Source of the DNA: Phycisphaerales bacterium
GTDB lineage: Bacteria > Planctomycetota > Phycisphaerae > Phycisphaerales > UBA1924
DNA length: 64,000 bases
Assembly: GCA_029260295.1 (NCBI GenBank)
Contig: JAJDDN010000004.1
Span: forward strand, 112,705 to 176,704
Direction of reading: 5' to 3'
Shown: piece by piece, positions 1 to 8,562 of the stretch
Numbering within the stretch: the stretch's first letter is position 1
Layout: each line of letters opens with the position of its first letter
Made by a program: the position numbers and the translations under genes
Notes under the pieces: generated by a model
The model's input: only the letters and a program-made list of their open reading frames with translations
Databases searched by the model: none
What the model was told of the DNA's origin: nothing

Positions 1-345
1 ACGCTGAACGGTTTCTGAGATCGGTCCAAGACCATCGATCGGTCTTCCGAGCCCGTCGATCACCCGCCCGAGCATCCGCTCGCCAACCGGGGCGACCTGA
101 TGCACCTGTTTCATTCTGATCTTTGAGCCCGGCACAATCCCGGTCGTCGCCGCCAGCAGCATCACAATCGCCTGCCCGCCATCAAAGCCGACGACCTCGC
201 CCGTGATTGCAGAATCGTCGAGCCCGAGAATTTCAACCAGTGACCCGATGGGCACGGGAAGATCGGTCGCCATGATTGTCATCCCACGCACCGCGTTCAC
301 ACGGCCGGTAATCCCCAGCGGACTGACCTTGCTCACAATCTCCAT
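1..345 (-). CDS. fliI: Flagellum-specific ATP synthase FliI, N-terminal part (cut by window edge)
   Basis: Reading the minus strand from the ATG at 345 gives about 115 residues of an F1-ATPase-like beta-barrel domain, starting MEIVSKVSPLGITGRV and including the stretches GQAIVMLLAA and GERMLGRVIDGLGRPIDG, which are typical of FliI just before its Walker A region. FliI is the ATPase that energises export through the flagellar type III apparatus. The catalytic core lies outside the window. It follows fliH directly: an in-frame GTG at 366 would overlap the fliH stop as GTGA, so translation may start there instead of at the ATG. It is the last visible gene of the flagellar operon. Confidence 0.88.
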   Translation of the reverse strand, partial: MEIVSKVSPLGITGRVNAVRGMTIMATDLPVPIGSLVEILGLDDSAITGEVVGFDGGQAIVMLLAATTGIVPGSKIRMKQVHQVAPVGERMLGRVIDGLGRPIDGLGPISETVQR

Positions 346-362
346 CTCTCTTGTCAGGAGTT

Positions 363-1148
363 TCACGCCGCGTCGTCCTTGGAATCGGGCTCTGATTCAG
401 ATTCTTTGCCCGGCGAATCTTCGAGATGCTGATCATAATCCGGGCCTCTGTGTGCCGGGAGCAATGTCGCGACCACCCGGTCGAGTTGTGTAGCGATCGA
501 AGCGTCGATCTGACCGCCGCCCTTGGTCGAAACCACGCACGACCCTGGCGCGAGCTTCGGATCTTCTACAAGCTCGGCGTGGTTGCACGCCGCACATTCT
601 TTAACCATCGCGGGCATCACCCGTTCGAGGAGTTCCATATCGCCCGGATGAATCCTGACCCTGATATCCGTCGGAGTGACGAGCGTTTCGAGCACTGTTT
701 CGAGCTGATCAACAACAATCTCAGGATCAAGATCAATAACCCGCTTAATTACCCGCGCGGCTATCTGAGCCGCCAGCGAGATCACTTCGGTCCTGGCGCA
801 CAAAAGCAACTCACTCCGGTCATGTTCCCATTCTTTGAGGGCCTGACTCCATTGCTCGTTGAGCATTTGGAGTGTCGCACTGGTTTCTGCATGCGATTGC
901 TCGCTTCCTTTGGTCAAGCCTCTTTCATGCCCCTCAGCGTGACCGGCTTCATAACCCTGTGTTTTACCGAGTACAGAGGCATCGTCAAGCAGAACCTTGC
1001 GATCTTGATTGGCTTGGCGGAGAATCTGCGCCGCTTCTTCCTGAGCCGCGGCAACAACCGCCCGCCCCTGCCGTTCCAAATCCCCGATATCCATTGGCAC
1101 AGCATCACGCGTGTACGATTCGAGATCCGCTCGTTTGATGATGCCCAT
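363..1148 (-). CDS. fliH: Flagellar assembly protein FliH
   Basis: A 261-residue protein placed between fliG and fliI, where FliH is normally encoded. FliH is the stator-like regulator that binds FliI and docks it at the export gate. The first part (about residues 25-115) is rich in Ala, Gln and Glu, with Gly-x3-Gly-like spacing around residues 63-83, as expected of the FliH coiled coil. The second part (about 120-230) carries the conserved helix with LAAQIAARVIKRVIDLDPE and the RVRIHPGDMELL strand typical of FliH/YscL C-terminal domains. The C-terminal 30 residues are acidic and look disordered. Sequence similarity in this family is low, so the call rests partly on gene order. Confidence 0.85.
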   Translation of the reverse strand: MGIIKRADLESYTRDAVPMDIGDLERQGRAVVAAAQEEAAQILRQANQDRKVLLDDASVLGKTQGYEAGHAEGHERGLTKGSEQSHAETSATLQMLNEQWSQALKEWEHDRSELLLCARTEVISLAAQIAARVIKRVIDLDPEIVVDQLETVLETLVTPTDIRVRIHPGDMELLERVMPAMVKECAACNHAELVEDPKLAPGSCVVSTKGGGQIDASIATQLDRVVATLLPAHRGPDYDQHLEDSPGKESESEPDSKDDAA

Positions 1149-1181
1149 CGCTGTGCCTTTCTAGCAAACTACCGACACGGT

Positions 1182-2222
1182 TTAGACAACCATTTCCCCG
1201 TCGCCGCCGCGACCCTCGATCATCACATCGCCGGCCTCTTCGAGGCGACGCACAATATCCACGATCCGCTGCTGGGCGGTCTCCACATCCGATACCCGCA
1301 CAGGACCCATGAACTCCATATCCTCTTTGACCATCTCGGCGGCCCGCTCGGACATGTTGGTAAAGATCTTCTCGGACAACGCCTCGCTGGCGGTCTTGAG
1401 TGCAACAGATAGCTCATCATTCTCGACCTCCTTGAGTACCGCCTGAATTCCCTTGTCGTTGACGAGCTTGATGTCTTCAAAGACGAACATCAATCGGCGG
1501 ATCTCTTCGACCAGATCCGGATCATCGGACTCGAGCCCTTCCATAATCGTCTTTTCGGTCGCGCGATCGGCCAGGTTGAGAATCTCGGCAACCGTCGGTA
1601 CGCCTCCGGCCTTCTCCATGCTCTGCATAAGCATGTTGCTGAGCCGGCTCTCAAGACCAATCTCGACCTCTTTGATCACCTCGGGGTTGGTCTGCTCCAT
1701 GTTGGCGATCCGCTTGATGACCTCAAGCTGCTTCTCCATCGCAAGACCCACCAGGATTTCCGACGCCTTATGGTGCGTCAGGTGACACAGGATCAATGCG
1801 ATCGTCTGCGGGTGTTCTTCTTGAATAAAGGTCAGCAGGTTGTCGCTCTCAGCACGCTGGAGGAAACTGAACGGCGTCTTCTGTACCTGCGTCTGGATCT
1901 GACCAAGCACACGCTCGGCGTCCCCGGGGTCCATCGAGTTCTGGAGCAGCTGCTTGGCGTAGGAGAGCGATCCCTCATTGGCATACTGCGTCGCCACGGA
2001 TATGTTGTAGAACTCTTCGATCACTTCGTTCTGAAGCGCATCTGGAACCCGACCGAGCGATGCTAGCTCGCGTGTGATCTCTTCGACCTTATTTGTTGCC
2101 AGGTGCTTGAGCACTTCAGATGCTTGATCCGCACCAACCGACAGCAGCAGGATTGCCGCCTTGGAAATCCCTTCAAGCTCACGGACATCCGTGGGTAATG
2201 GATCATTTGGTTTTCGCGCCAT
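1182..2222 (-). CDS. fliG: Flagellar motor switch protein FliG
   Basis: FliG sits on the MS ring, binds FliF with its N-terminal domain and meets the stator through its C-terminal domain to generate torque and switch direction. The sequence has the family's usual length (about 345 residues) and hallmarks: the N-terminal ISKAAILLLSVG segment, the middle-domain EHPQTIALILCHL (armadillo-like) and charged C-terminal helices with VLKEVENDELSVALKTASEAL. A GTG precedes an ATG by one codon at the start; the ATG at 2222 has an AGGGA sequence 7 bases upstream and is preferred. It lies between fliF and fliH in the canonical order. Confidence 0.95.
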   Translation of the reverse strand: MARKPNDPLPTDVRELEGISKAAILLLSVGADQASEVLKHLATNKVEEITRELASLGRVPDALQNEVIEEFYNISVATQYANEGSLSYAKQLLQNSMDPGDAERVLGQIQTQVQKTPFSFLQRAESDNLLTFIQEEHPQTIALILCHLTHHKASEILVGLAMEKQLEVIKRIANMEQTNPEVIKEVEIGLESRLSNMLMQSMEKAGGVPTVAEILNLADRATEKTIMEGLESDDPDLVEEIRRLMFVFEDIKLVNDKGIQAVLKEVENDELSVALKTASEALSEKIFTNMSERAAEMVKEDMEFMGPVRVSDVETAQQRIVDIVRRLEEAGDVMIEGRGGDGEMVV

Positions 2223-2242
2223 CACTGAATCCCTTCCACAGC

Positions 2243-3985
2243 TTACTCCTCAACCTCGGCCCAACGCTCCATAAGTCCGGCAGCAGATTCTGGATCTGTT
2301 GCAATCAACTCGTCAACTTGCTTACGGAGCTGCTGGACCTGCATATCCGCATCGTCAATCTCGATACCCGCCATCGCCGATTCGCCCTCGTCGGCCTCCC
2401 CGATCAGATCACTCGCGCCCTCAAGCTGCGGTGGAAGCCCGACGAGCTCCTCGGCCGTTGGCAGCTCGATGTTCTTACTCGAACGCTTGACCATCATCAG
2501 CATCATTAAGACCGATACCGCCGCCAAGATTCCAACGAGCACAGTTTCAACCAGATTCCCGTTCCCCAACATCATCGATCCACCACCGCCACCCGAGCCC
2601 ATGAGCGAGCCCATAAACCCAGCGGACTGCACCTGGCCGACCCGGCGGTACGCGTCTCCGATCGGCGCCATCGAAACGATCACATCGCCGTTGATCATCG
2701 AGCCATCCGATGATTGCCCGATCAAGTGCGGCGTGACCTGCTTAACGATTAACGATTTGAACCCAGAGTTGCCGTCCATGCCCTCGAATCGCTCACGGAT
2801 ATCCTCGGATGTGATCTCCGCAGGCTCGCTTCCATCCTCAGCAGGAGGCATCGCGTTGGTCAGCAACTCGCGGATGTATTCTTCGGGGATGATAATCGAA
2901 GCCCGGATATGGGTCGGCATCCCACGATGATCCAGCGTTGATGTCTCGACATACCCAAACTGGTTGTCATACTCTTTGATGGTGTCCGTAGAGTTCGAGG
3001 AGTTGCCGGAACCTCCACCCTCGTTGATGCTCGCGGTTTGATTCGACCGAACACCGGGCTCTGCACCCTTAGACGCCTGCTGCGTGGTGTCCTCGGTGTT
3101 GCCCTGAGACTTTACCGCAGAAATCGACCCGAAGTCCATCTTTGAATAGGCCCGCTCGGTGCTCTGGACCTTGGTAACATCCACCATCGCCGTCACAGAA
3201 ATGATCACGCCCGGGATATGACCGAGCATATCTTGAATCTGCAGCTTCTTGTCATCACCAACAGCGTGGGCCTGGTCCATGAACTTTGAAGACAGCCGTG
3301 AATCAGCCGACGACACTGCCCGGGGCTGCCCGGTCGTGCCATCAATCACTTGAATATTCTTAGGATCAAGCCCAGAGACCGCACCCATCACTATCCCCGC
3401 GGCCGCATCGACCACATCCTGCCCGAGAATCGCCCCACCGTTGCTGAGCATTGTGATCGAAGCGCTCGGCATCCGAACCGCTCGCCCAAGCCCAGAACTC
3501 TGGGGCACATCAAGAATCACACTCGCCTTATTCACATGACGGAACTGAGAAATTGTCCGTGACAACTCGTTCTGGAGCGCGATGGTGTATTGCTGGCGGT
3601 TTTGTTCCTTGGATGCCTTCCAGTCCTGCGACTGAATCAGGTTCCCGAACAAGAGTGTCGTATCACCGGGCAACTGCCCAGACTGCGCCAGCACCGCCAC
3701 GGCTCTGCTCCGTTGAGATGGCGGCACCTGGATGGTCCCGTTCACAACCTGAGCATCAATACCCGCGGCCCGCAATGAAGACAAGCTCATCGAGTTTCCA
3801 GAATCACTCATCAGGTCAACAAGAGATGGTTTGGAAGCGTACTGAGAAACGAGGAACATCGTCATCGCGGCGATCACAGCCAGCGATCCGAGAAGCAGCT
3901 TCTGCGACGCGGTCATCTTTCCGATATAGGCCCCCGCATTCTCAATTATACTGCGCAGTTGATTCATCTGGTAGTCGGCCTCCAT
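2243..3985 (-). CDS. fliF: Flagellar MS-ring protein FliF
   Basis: FliF forms the membrane-embedded MS ring on which the rotor and export gate assemble. The 580-residue protein has two membrane segments (about residues 28-46 and 479-498) around a periplasmic ring-building region with the secretin-like stretch ASVILDVPQ and a Gly/Ser/Asn-rich linker around residues 310-330. The cytoplasmic C-terminus, ending RKQVDELIATDPESAAGL, matches the short helix that binds FliG. Two start codons are possible. The ATG at 3985 lacks a clear ribosome site, whereas the ATG at 3967 has GGAGG 11 bases upstream. The 177 bases between it and fliE contain no gene. Confidence 0.94.
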   Translation of the reverse strand: MEADYQMNQLRSIIENAGAYIGKMTASQKLLLGSLAVIAAMTMFLVSQYASKPSLVDLMSDSGNSMSLSSLRAAGIDAQVVNGTIQVPPSQRSRAVAVLAQSGQLPGDTTLLFGNLIQSQDWKASKEQNRQQYTIALQNELSRTISQFRHVNKASVILDVPQSSGLGRAVRMPSASITMLSNGGAILGQDVVDAAAGIVMGAVSGLDPKNIQVIDGTTGQPRAVSSADSRLSSKFMDQAHAVGDDKKLQIQDMLGHIPGVIISVTAMVDVTKVQSTERAYSKMDFGSISAVKSQGNTEDTTQQASKGAEPGVRSNQTASINEGGGSGNSSNSTDTIKEYDNQFGYVETSTLDHRGMPTHIRASIIIPEEYIRELLTNAMPPAEDGSEPAEITSEDIRERFEGMDGNSGFKSLIVKQVTPHLIGQSSDGSMINGDVIVSMAPIGDAYRRVGQVQSAGFMGSLMGSGGGGGSMMLGNGNLVETVLVGILAAVSVLMMLMMVKRSSKNIELPTAEELVGLPPQLEGASDLIGEADEGESAMAGIEIDDADMQVQQLRKQVDELIATDPESAAGLMERWAEVEE

Positions 3986-4162
3986 GCCGTTGCAGCGTCA
4001 TCCTGACACTGTCCATTCCATAAGAATGGCTCACGACTTCATCGGCCCATTGCAGCGCAAAGCATGACAACCAAACGCATGTTCTGCGCTTCATTTTTTC
4101 AAGTATGTACCTTTGTTGCGCCCCCGCCAAAACCCCAGCGAGTCCCCAGCAACTCCCACCAA

Positions 4163-4477
4163 TCAGACACGCATCTGCTTGACCTCGTCATACGCCTGCA
4201 TGACCTGGTTCCGCATAGCCTGGAGCATCTTGAATGCGGTGTCCGCCTTATCTGTCGCGGCAATCACGCCTTCGATATCGTCCCGCTTCCCAGTGATCAG
4301 GTCCTCAGCCGCCTGCGTCGCATCTTGTTGCAACGCATTGACTTCCTTCAAGTTCCCCATCAGAACCGACTTAAAATCAGGCCCGTTCCCAGTTGGCTTC
4401 TGAGCGGCTCCACCGATACCACCGGGCACCTGCCCCATGCCACCAGCTGAACCTATAAGTCCTAATGGATCACTCAT
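4163..4477 (-). CDS. fliE: Flagellar hook-basal body protein FliE
   Basis: A 104-residue protein between flgC and fliF, the usual place of fliE. FliE joins the MS ring to the proximal rod. The N-terminus is Gly/Pro-rich (residues 1-30). The family signature follows in the second half: DFKSVLMGNLKEVNALQQDATQAAEDLITG and then the conserved AFKMLQAMRNQVMQAYDEVKQMRV at the very end, which is typical of FliE. A GGAGC sequence lies about 8 bases before the ATG. Length and gene order agree with the family. Confidence 0.92.
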   Translation of the reverse strand: MSDPLGLIGSAGGMGQVPGGIGGAAQKPTGNGPDFKSVLMGNLKEVNALQQDATQAAEDLITGKRDDIEGVIAATDKADTAFKMLQAMRNQVMQAYDEVKQMRV

Positions 4478-4508
4478 GATCTTGCTCCATGCAAGTTAGC
4501 CTATCAGA

Positions 4509-4913
4509 TCACGCCAGAAGTCGCAACGCCTGTGCCATCATATTCTTGGTCGTCTCGGCGGCGACGATATTGGCCTCATACGCCCGCGACGCCTGCAGAC
4601 CATTGACCCATTCTACAGTCGGATCAATGTCAGGCACCTGAATATACCCTGATTCATCGGCAAACGGATGCTCCGGGCGATAGGACGCCCGGGTCGATCC
4701 TTCCTGGATCTGAATTTCGCTCACTTCAACACCCATCCCCGCCCCGTTGCCACTTGATACCGGCGAGAACATCGCCGCCCGACGGAGGTAGGGCTCGTAT
4801 TCTCCGAACTCGTTCTCGATCGTCGAGGAGTTGGCGATATTGGACGCGACCACTTCCATCCGTGTTCGCTGGGCGATCATGCCACTGGTTGATACATCAA
4901 GTGCGCCGTACAT
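4509..4913 (-). CDS. flgC: Flagellar basal-body rod protein FlgC
   Basis: FlgC is one of the proximal rod subunits. The 134-residue product shows the N-terminal rod signature ALDVSTSGMIAQRTRMEVVASNIANS and the C-terminal rod signature EWVNGLQASRAYEANIVAAETTKNMMAQALRLL, which pair as coiled coils in the assembled rod. Length is normal for FlgC. A GAGGAA sequence 6 bases before the ATG supports the start. It sits 28 bases after flgB and 31 bases before fliE, so the three are clearly co-transcribed. Confidence 0.94.
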   Translation of the reverse strand: MYGALDVSTSGMIAQRTRMEVVASNIANSSTIENEFGEYEPYLRRAAMFSPVSSGNGAGMGVEVSEIQIQEGSTRASYRPEHPFADESGYIQVPDIDPTVEWVNGLQASRAYEANIVAAETTKNMMAQALRLLA

Positions 4914-4941
4914 GGGCTGTTCCTCTTTGGTTCTTCATCAG

Positions 4942-5388
4942 TTAGAGCACCCGCTGGGCGATTGCATTCTGAAGCTGATTCCGCTGACTCCGCAGCAAAT
5001 CCGCGGCCACACGATACGCCGTGGCATTTTCAACCATTTCCTGCATCATCCGTTCCAGATCCCGGTCGTTCTGGTCATGATGCAAGATCCCGCCGCTGCT
5101 TGTTGTCGGATTGAGTTCAAAGTCGTTTGATCGCCCAACCCGACGAATTTCCTTGGTCTCTTTCCACTCCAGAGCCCCGAATGCCCCCCCGTTTTTCTCT
5201 CGCCTCTGGTCGATCGCGTCGCCAAGCATCTTCTGGAATGCGCGGGGATCGGCATTCTTCATCTGAAATCCGGGCGTATCGATATTGGCGATATTGTGCG
5301 CAATGATCTTCTGCCGCTTTCCAGCGAACTTGAGCAGCATTTCCGCTGCCGGCATTGCCCCTGAATTTCCTAGATCACCAATCGACAT
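4942..5388 (-). CDS. flgB: Flagellar basal-body rod protein FlgB
   Basis: FlgB is the rod subunit nearest the membrane. The 148-residue protein carries the rod signature AGKRQKIIAHNIANIDTPGFQ near the N-terminus and the C-terminal helix MMQEMVENATAYRVAADLLRSQRNQLQNAI. It is the first structural gene after the regulatory pair and leads the flgB-flgC-fliE-fliF-fliG-fliH-fliI run. The region just upstream has a perfect palindrome that also fits a sigma-54 promoter, listed separately. A second in-frame ATG 11 codons downstream is a possible alternative start. Confidence 0.93.
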   Translation of the reverse strand: MSIGDLGNSGAMPAAEMLLKFAGKRQKIIAHNIANIDTPGFQMKNADPRAFQKMLGDAIDQRREKNGGAFGALEWKETKEIRRVGRSNDFELNPTTSSGGILHHDQNDRDLERMMQEMVENATAYRVAADLLRSQRNQLQNAIAQRVL

Positions 5389-5401
5389 AACGCTTCATCC
5401 T

Positions 5402-5417
5402 CGCACAACTTGTGCCG
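5402..5417 (-). promoter_or_regulatory. Palindrome and possible sigma-54 promoter upstream of flgB
   Basis: Plus-strand bases 5403-5415 form a perfect inverted repeat, GCACAA-C-TTGTGC. On the minus strand the same bases place GG and GC exactly ten apart (CGGCAC then TTGTGC), close to the sigma-54 consensus TGGCAC-N5-TTGC. A sigma-54 promoter fits the NtrC-type regulator encoded just upstream. Against it, transcription would start about 3 bases before the flgB ATG, cutting off the GAGGA ribosome site, so it may instead be an operator, or a downstream start may be used. Confidence 0.35.
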
Positions 5418-5434
5418 CCTTTAAAATTTTCCGA

Positions 5435-6937
5435 CTAAAGGTTTGGGGATACCAAACTATCTTCTTTCCATTTTTTGAGCTTGAGCCCCAGTGTCCGCAC
5501 ACCGATCCCGAGGGCCTTGGCCGTCTTCTGGCGGTGCCCGTTGAAACGCTGGAGCGTTGCGACTATTTCTTCGCGTTCGATTTCCGAGAGCGTTTTGTCA
5601 CCAGGCCGGTAATTGAGCTTGGGTTCAGTAAACGAGGACATTTGTGCGGGTTGGCTGAATGCCGCCACAGGTGCCGACGCGTCCTGGACCACCCCATTTC
5701 CAGCCGCACGCAGAGGCATAGCCTTGGGCATCGGACGAGATTCCATCAGCCAAGGCTCAACCATCGCACGCCCGATCTCGTTGGCTTTATGATCCGAGAG
5801 CACCACCGCACGCTCACAAATATTCTGCAACTCACGCACATTGCCAGGCCATCCATATGTAGCCATTAGTTCGATCGCCTCGTCATTCATCCGGATTGCA
5901 CGGCGGCCGTCGCGTGCCGCGATCTTTCCGATAAAGTGTTCAACCAATGGCTGAACATCCTCGAGCCGGTCCCGCAGCGGCGGGATCACGATCGGCAGCA
6001 CATTGAGCCGGTAGAACAAGTCCTGACGGAACTCGCCCATCGACGCAGATTTGGGAAGATCCCGGTTACTCGTCGCGATCACTCGCACATCAACCCCGAT
6101 GGTTGTCGACGAGCCAACACGCTCAAAGGCCCGCTCCTGCAGAACCCGCAAAAGCTTGGCCTGTATCTGAGGCGAGACTTCCGATACCTCGTCGAGCAAC
6201 AACGACCCCTGGTCGGCAAGCTCGAAGCGCCCTTTACGCATCTTGTCTGCTCCGGTAAACGCCCCGCGTTCATGGCCAAACAACTCCGATTCAAGCAGAC
6301 TTTCGTTGAGAGCCGCGCAGTTCACCGCGAGGTACGCAGATTCATGACGCGGGCTCAGATCATGCACCGCATGGGCAACAACCTCTTTACCAACACCAGA
6401 TTCGCCCGTGACCAGCACCGTCCCATGGCTCGATGCAACCGCACGAACCTGCTCGCGGACCTTGCGGATCGCGACCGACTTGCCGATGATCCGGTCGAGC
6501 CCGAAGGGGCCGCTCGGCGACTGCCCCGTCCCCGCGTTGGCCCTGAGGATCGCGTTTTCTCGCAGCACCGCCGCGTGACCGATCGCTCTTTTGACCGCGA
6601 TGATCATCTCATCGCCCTCAAAAGGCTTGGTAATATAGTCGTAGGCCCCGTTCTTCATCGCCTTAACAGCAGTCTCGATGGTTCCGAACGCGGTCATCAG
6701 GATCACCGGGAGCTCGTCATCAATCGTGCGGACCTCGGCGACAAGCTCCACGCCGGTCATCCCCGGCATATTCAGATCAGTCACCACCACATCGGGACGC
6801 TTTGAAGCAATCTCTTTGAGTGCAGAGCGAGCATCGACCACGGTCCGGACAGCAAAGCCCGCCCGTGTCAGCGTAGAGCCGACCGAATCACGCATCATTT
6901 CTTTGTCATCGACTACCAGAACAGATTTGATACTCAC
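5435..6937 (-). CDS. Sigma-54-dependent response regulator (NtrC/FlrC type)
   Basis: A 500-residue NtrC-family activator. Residues 1-120 are a receiver domain with the phosphorylatable Asp54 (VVTDLNMPG). Residues about 150-385 are the AAA+ domain with Walker A GESGVGKE, the sigma-54-contacting GAFTGA loop and the arginine-finger region FRQDLFYRLNVLP. A Fis-type helix-turn-helix closes the protein (about 455-495). The start is a GTG that overlaps the kinase stop as GTGA. With the kinase upstream and flgB downstream, it is the likely FlrC/FlgR-like activator of the rod, hook and basal-body genes. A ZraR- or AtoC-type role cannot be ruled out from sequence alone. Confidence 0.9.
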   Translation of the reverse strand: MSIKSVLVVDDKEMMRDSVGSTLTRAGFAVRTVVDARSALKEIASKRPDVVVTDLNMPGMTGVELVAEVRTIDDELPVILMTAFGTIETAVKAMKNGAYDYITKPFEGDEMIIAVKRAIGHAAVLRENAILRANAGTGQSPSGPFGLDRIIGKSVAIRKVREQVRAVASSHGTVLVTGESGVGKEVVAHAVHDLSPRHESAYLAVNCAALNESLLESELFGHERGAFTGADKMRKGRFELADQGSLLLDEVSEVSPQIQAKLLRVLQERAFERVGSSTTIGVDVRVIATSNRDLPKSASMGEFRQDLFYRLNVLPIVIPPLRDRLEDVQPLVEHFIGKIAARDGRRAIRMNDEAIELMATYGWPGNVRELQNICERAVVLSDHKANEIGRAMVEPWLMESRPMPKAMPLRAAGNGVVQDASAPVAAFSQPAQMSSFTEPKLNYRPGDKTLSEIEREEIVATLQRFNGHRQKTAKALGIGVRTLGLKLKKWKEDSLVSPNL

Positions 6938-7977
6938 GCTAAATCCCCTTGAGCCGCTGGCTCAATCGTTGCGGCCACACCATGCAGCCCTGTTATTGTT
7001 TGTGCGGTCGCTTGCGATGCCGCTTGCACAGTCTTTGGCTGAGACATCCGCCCGGCCCGAACCACAATCTGTGGCCGCCCGACATCGGACAACTGCTCAG
7101 CAACCCGGACCGGAAGAAGCAACGACACAGTCGCCCCGTTCACCCAATCCGAATCATCGGTTGTATTCTCAACGCGCACCGCGCCGGCGTGCGCGTCCAT
7201 GATCCTGTGGACGATCGACAGCCCAAGCCCGGTACCCGCCGCTCGCGTCGTAAAGAACGGATTAAACATCCGCTCGATCACTTCTTCATCAATACCCCCG
7301 CCACTGTCGCGTACAAAGATCTCAATCCCAAACTCAGCATCACGCCGGACACCAATGGTTATCAACCTGCCCCCGTTGTCCCGCGTCGCCTGCACGCCGT
7401 TCCGGATAACATTGATCAGTGCCTGGTGCAAAAGCGACGGGTCACACATCAGCTCATCGCACCGATCAGCAATCTCGATCGAAACATCAATCCCCTCAAG
7501 CTCAGCGACGCACGCATCACGAGCATCATCAAGCAACAGCTCAGACGGGCACCTCACCTGACGAACCTTGAGCTCCCGCGAAAACGCGAGTACATCACCC
7601 ACGATCTGATCCAGCCCAGTCACCGCACGACCGATCTTGTCAGCAATCGTGCACTGCTCGGGCATCTCAGACAAATCATCCTGCAACATCCTGGTGTACA
7701 ACCTAATCGAACCCAATGGGTTACGGATCTCATGCGAAATACCCGCGGCCATTTCGCCAAGCGCCGCAAGCCGCTTGGACCGCTGCAATGCTTCGTTGGC
7801 CTGGGTGAGTTCGGTGCTGAGCCGGACCACTTCATCGCGGAGTTGTGTGTGTGTACTCTCAAGCTTTGCGGTGACCTCATTAAATGAGCTCATTAGTTCG
7901 GCCAGATCCCCCGCCGATAGCGAACTCCCGACGCCGGCAGGTTCAAGATTTGGCTGACTTTGCGTGTGCTGACCCAT
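6934..7977 (-). CDS. Sensor histidine kinase (FlrB/NtrB-like), partner of the flagellar regulator
   Basis: A soluble kinase with no membrane segment, so it senses something in the cytoplasm. An N-terminal coiled-coil region leads to the dimerisation and phosphoacceptor helix with SHEIRNPLGSI, His about residue 82. The ATP-binding domain follows, with the N box NVIRNGVQATRD, G1 DSGGGID and G2 TGLGLSIVHRI. It has translational coupling on both sides: GTGA with the regulator downstream and with the FlgN-like gene upstream. The ATG at 7977 has GGAAGG 5-6 bases upstream and is preferred over the overlapping GTG at 7983. Flagellar genes on either side suggest control of flagellar assembly, as for FlrB. 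Confidence 0.88.
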   Translation of the reverse strand: MGQHTQSQPNLEPAGVGSSLSAGDLAELMSSFNEVTAKLESTHTQLRDEVVRLSTELTQANEALQRSKRLAALGEMAAGISHEIRNPLGSIRLYTRMLQDDLSEMPEQCTIADKIGRAVTGLDQIVGDVLAFSRELKVRQVRCPSELLLDDARDACVAELEGIDVSIEIADRCDELMCDPSLLHQALINVIRNGVQATRDNGGRLITIGVRRDAEFGIEIFVRDSGGGIDEEVIERMFNPFFTTRAAGTGLGLSIVHRIMDAHAGAVRVENTTDDSDWVNGATVSLLLPVRVAEQLSDVGRPQIVVRAGRMSQPKTVQAASQATAQTITGLHGVAATIEPAAQGDLA

Positions 7978-7979
7978 GC

Positions 7980-8432
7980 TCACCCTTCCTGATCTTGAAG
8001 GGTTGGATTCGGACGATGATCCCCGCCGCTGTACGCCCGCATCGCATTGCGGGTCGTTCCCACGCCATTGAGTTGCTTGGACAACTCGTCACGCCGCTTC
8101 TCGACAATCACCTGCTGCTTGGCATCACGACCCAGGACTTCTTTGACGATCTCGGCCATCTCATCGAGCCGTCCACGAGCCGATCTGACCAGGTCTTTAT
8201 CAAGCCTTTGGCCATCCAAACATTGCTCAACAAGCACGCTTGTCTTGGCGAGTGATTCAATCAGAGGATTTCGACTATTGAGCAATGCGACAAACTCTTC
8301 GAGCAGATCGTCATCAAGCAGCCTCTGCTGCTCGATCCCAACCTGATCAATCTGCGAACAAAGCATCCGCATCTGTTCGAGCAGAACATTGATCCGTTCA
8401 CCCTGCAAATCTATTGCTGGCCCATTGGTCAT
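7980..8432 (-). CDS. FlgN-like flagellar chaperone (tentative)
   Basis: A 150-residue all-helical protein at the head of the flagellar operon. FlgN-type export chaperones hold hook-filament junction proteins before secretion and are small helical proteins like this one. Visible features are a leading helix (INVLLEQMRMLCSQIDQVGIEQQRLLDDDLLE), a middle region LLNSRNPLIESLAKTSVL that resembles the FlgN pattern of short fixed-length helices, and a Lys/Arg-rich third helix. The start was chosen at the ATG with GGAGG 6 bases upstream. The family is poorly conserved, so the call depends on length, helix content and position. Confidence 0.55.
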   Translation of the reverse strand: MTNGPAIDLQGERINVLLEQMRMLCSQIDQVGIEQQRLLDDDLLEEFVALLNSRNPLIESLAKTSVLVEQCLDGQRLDKDLVRSARGRLDEMAEIVKEVLGRDAKQQVIVEKRRDELSKQLNGVGTTRNAMRAYSGGDHRPNPTLQDQEG

Positions 8433-8562
8433 CCATGACCTCCATGTGTATGAACACGCCGCCGAATCCATTCAGCAGGCACCTTGACCGGTGCAATTAG
8501 AGTTATCGGCTGTTTGTGCGCATCTCTCCACAATCCGCGCAAGTTCACGCCCTCAGGCCCGA

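Noticed and set aside
426..1412. Long open frame on the plus strand opposite fliH and fliG
   Set aside because: It is a shadow of the minus-strand flagellar genes; its translation has no family pattern and no ribosome site.
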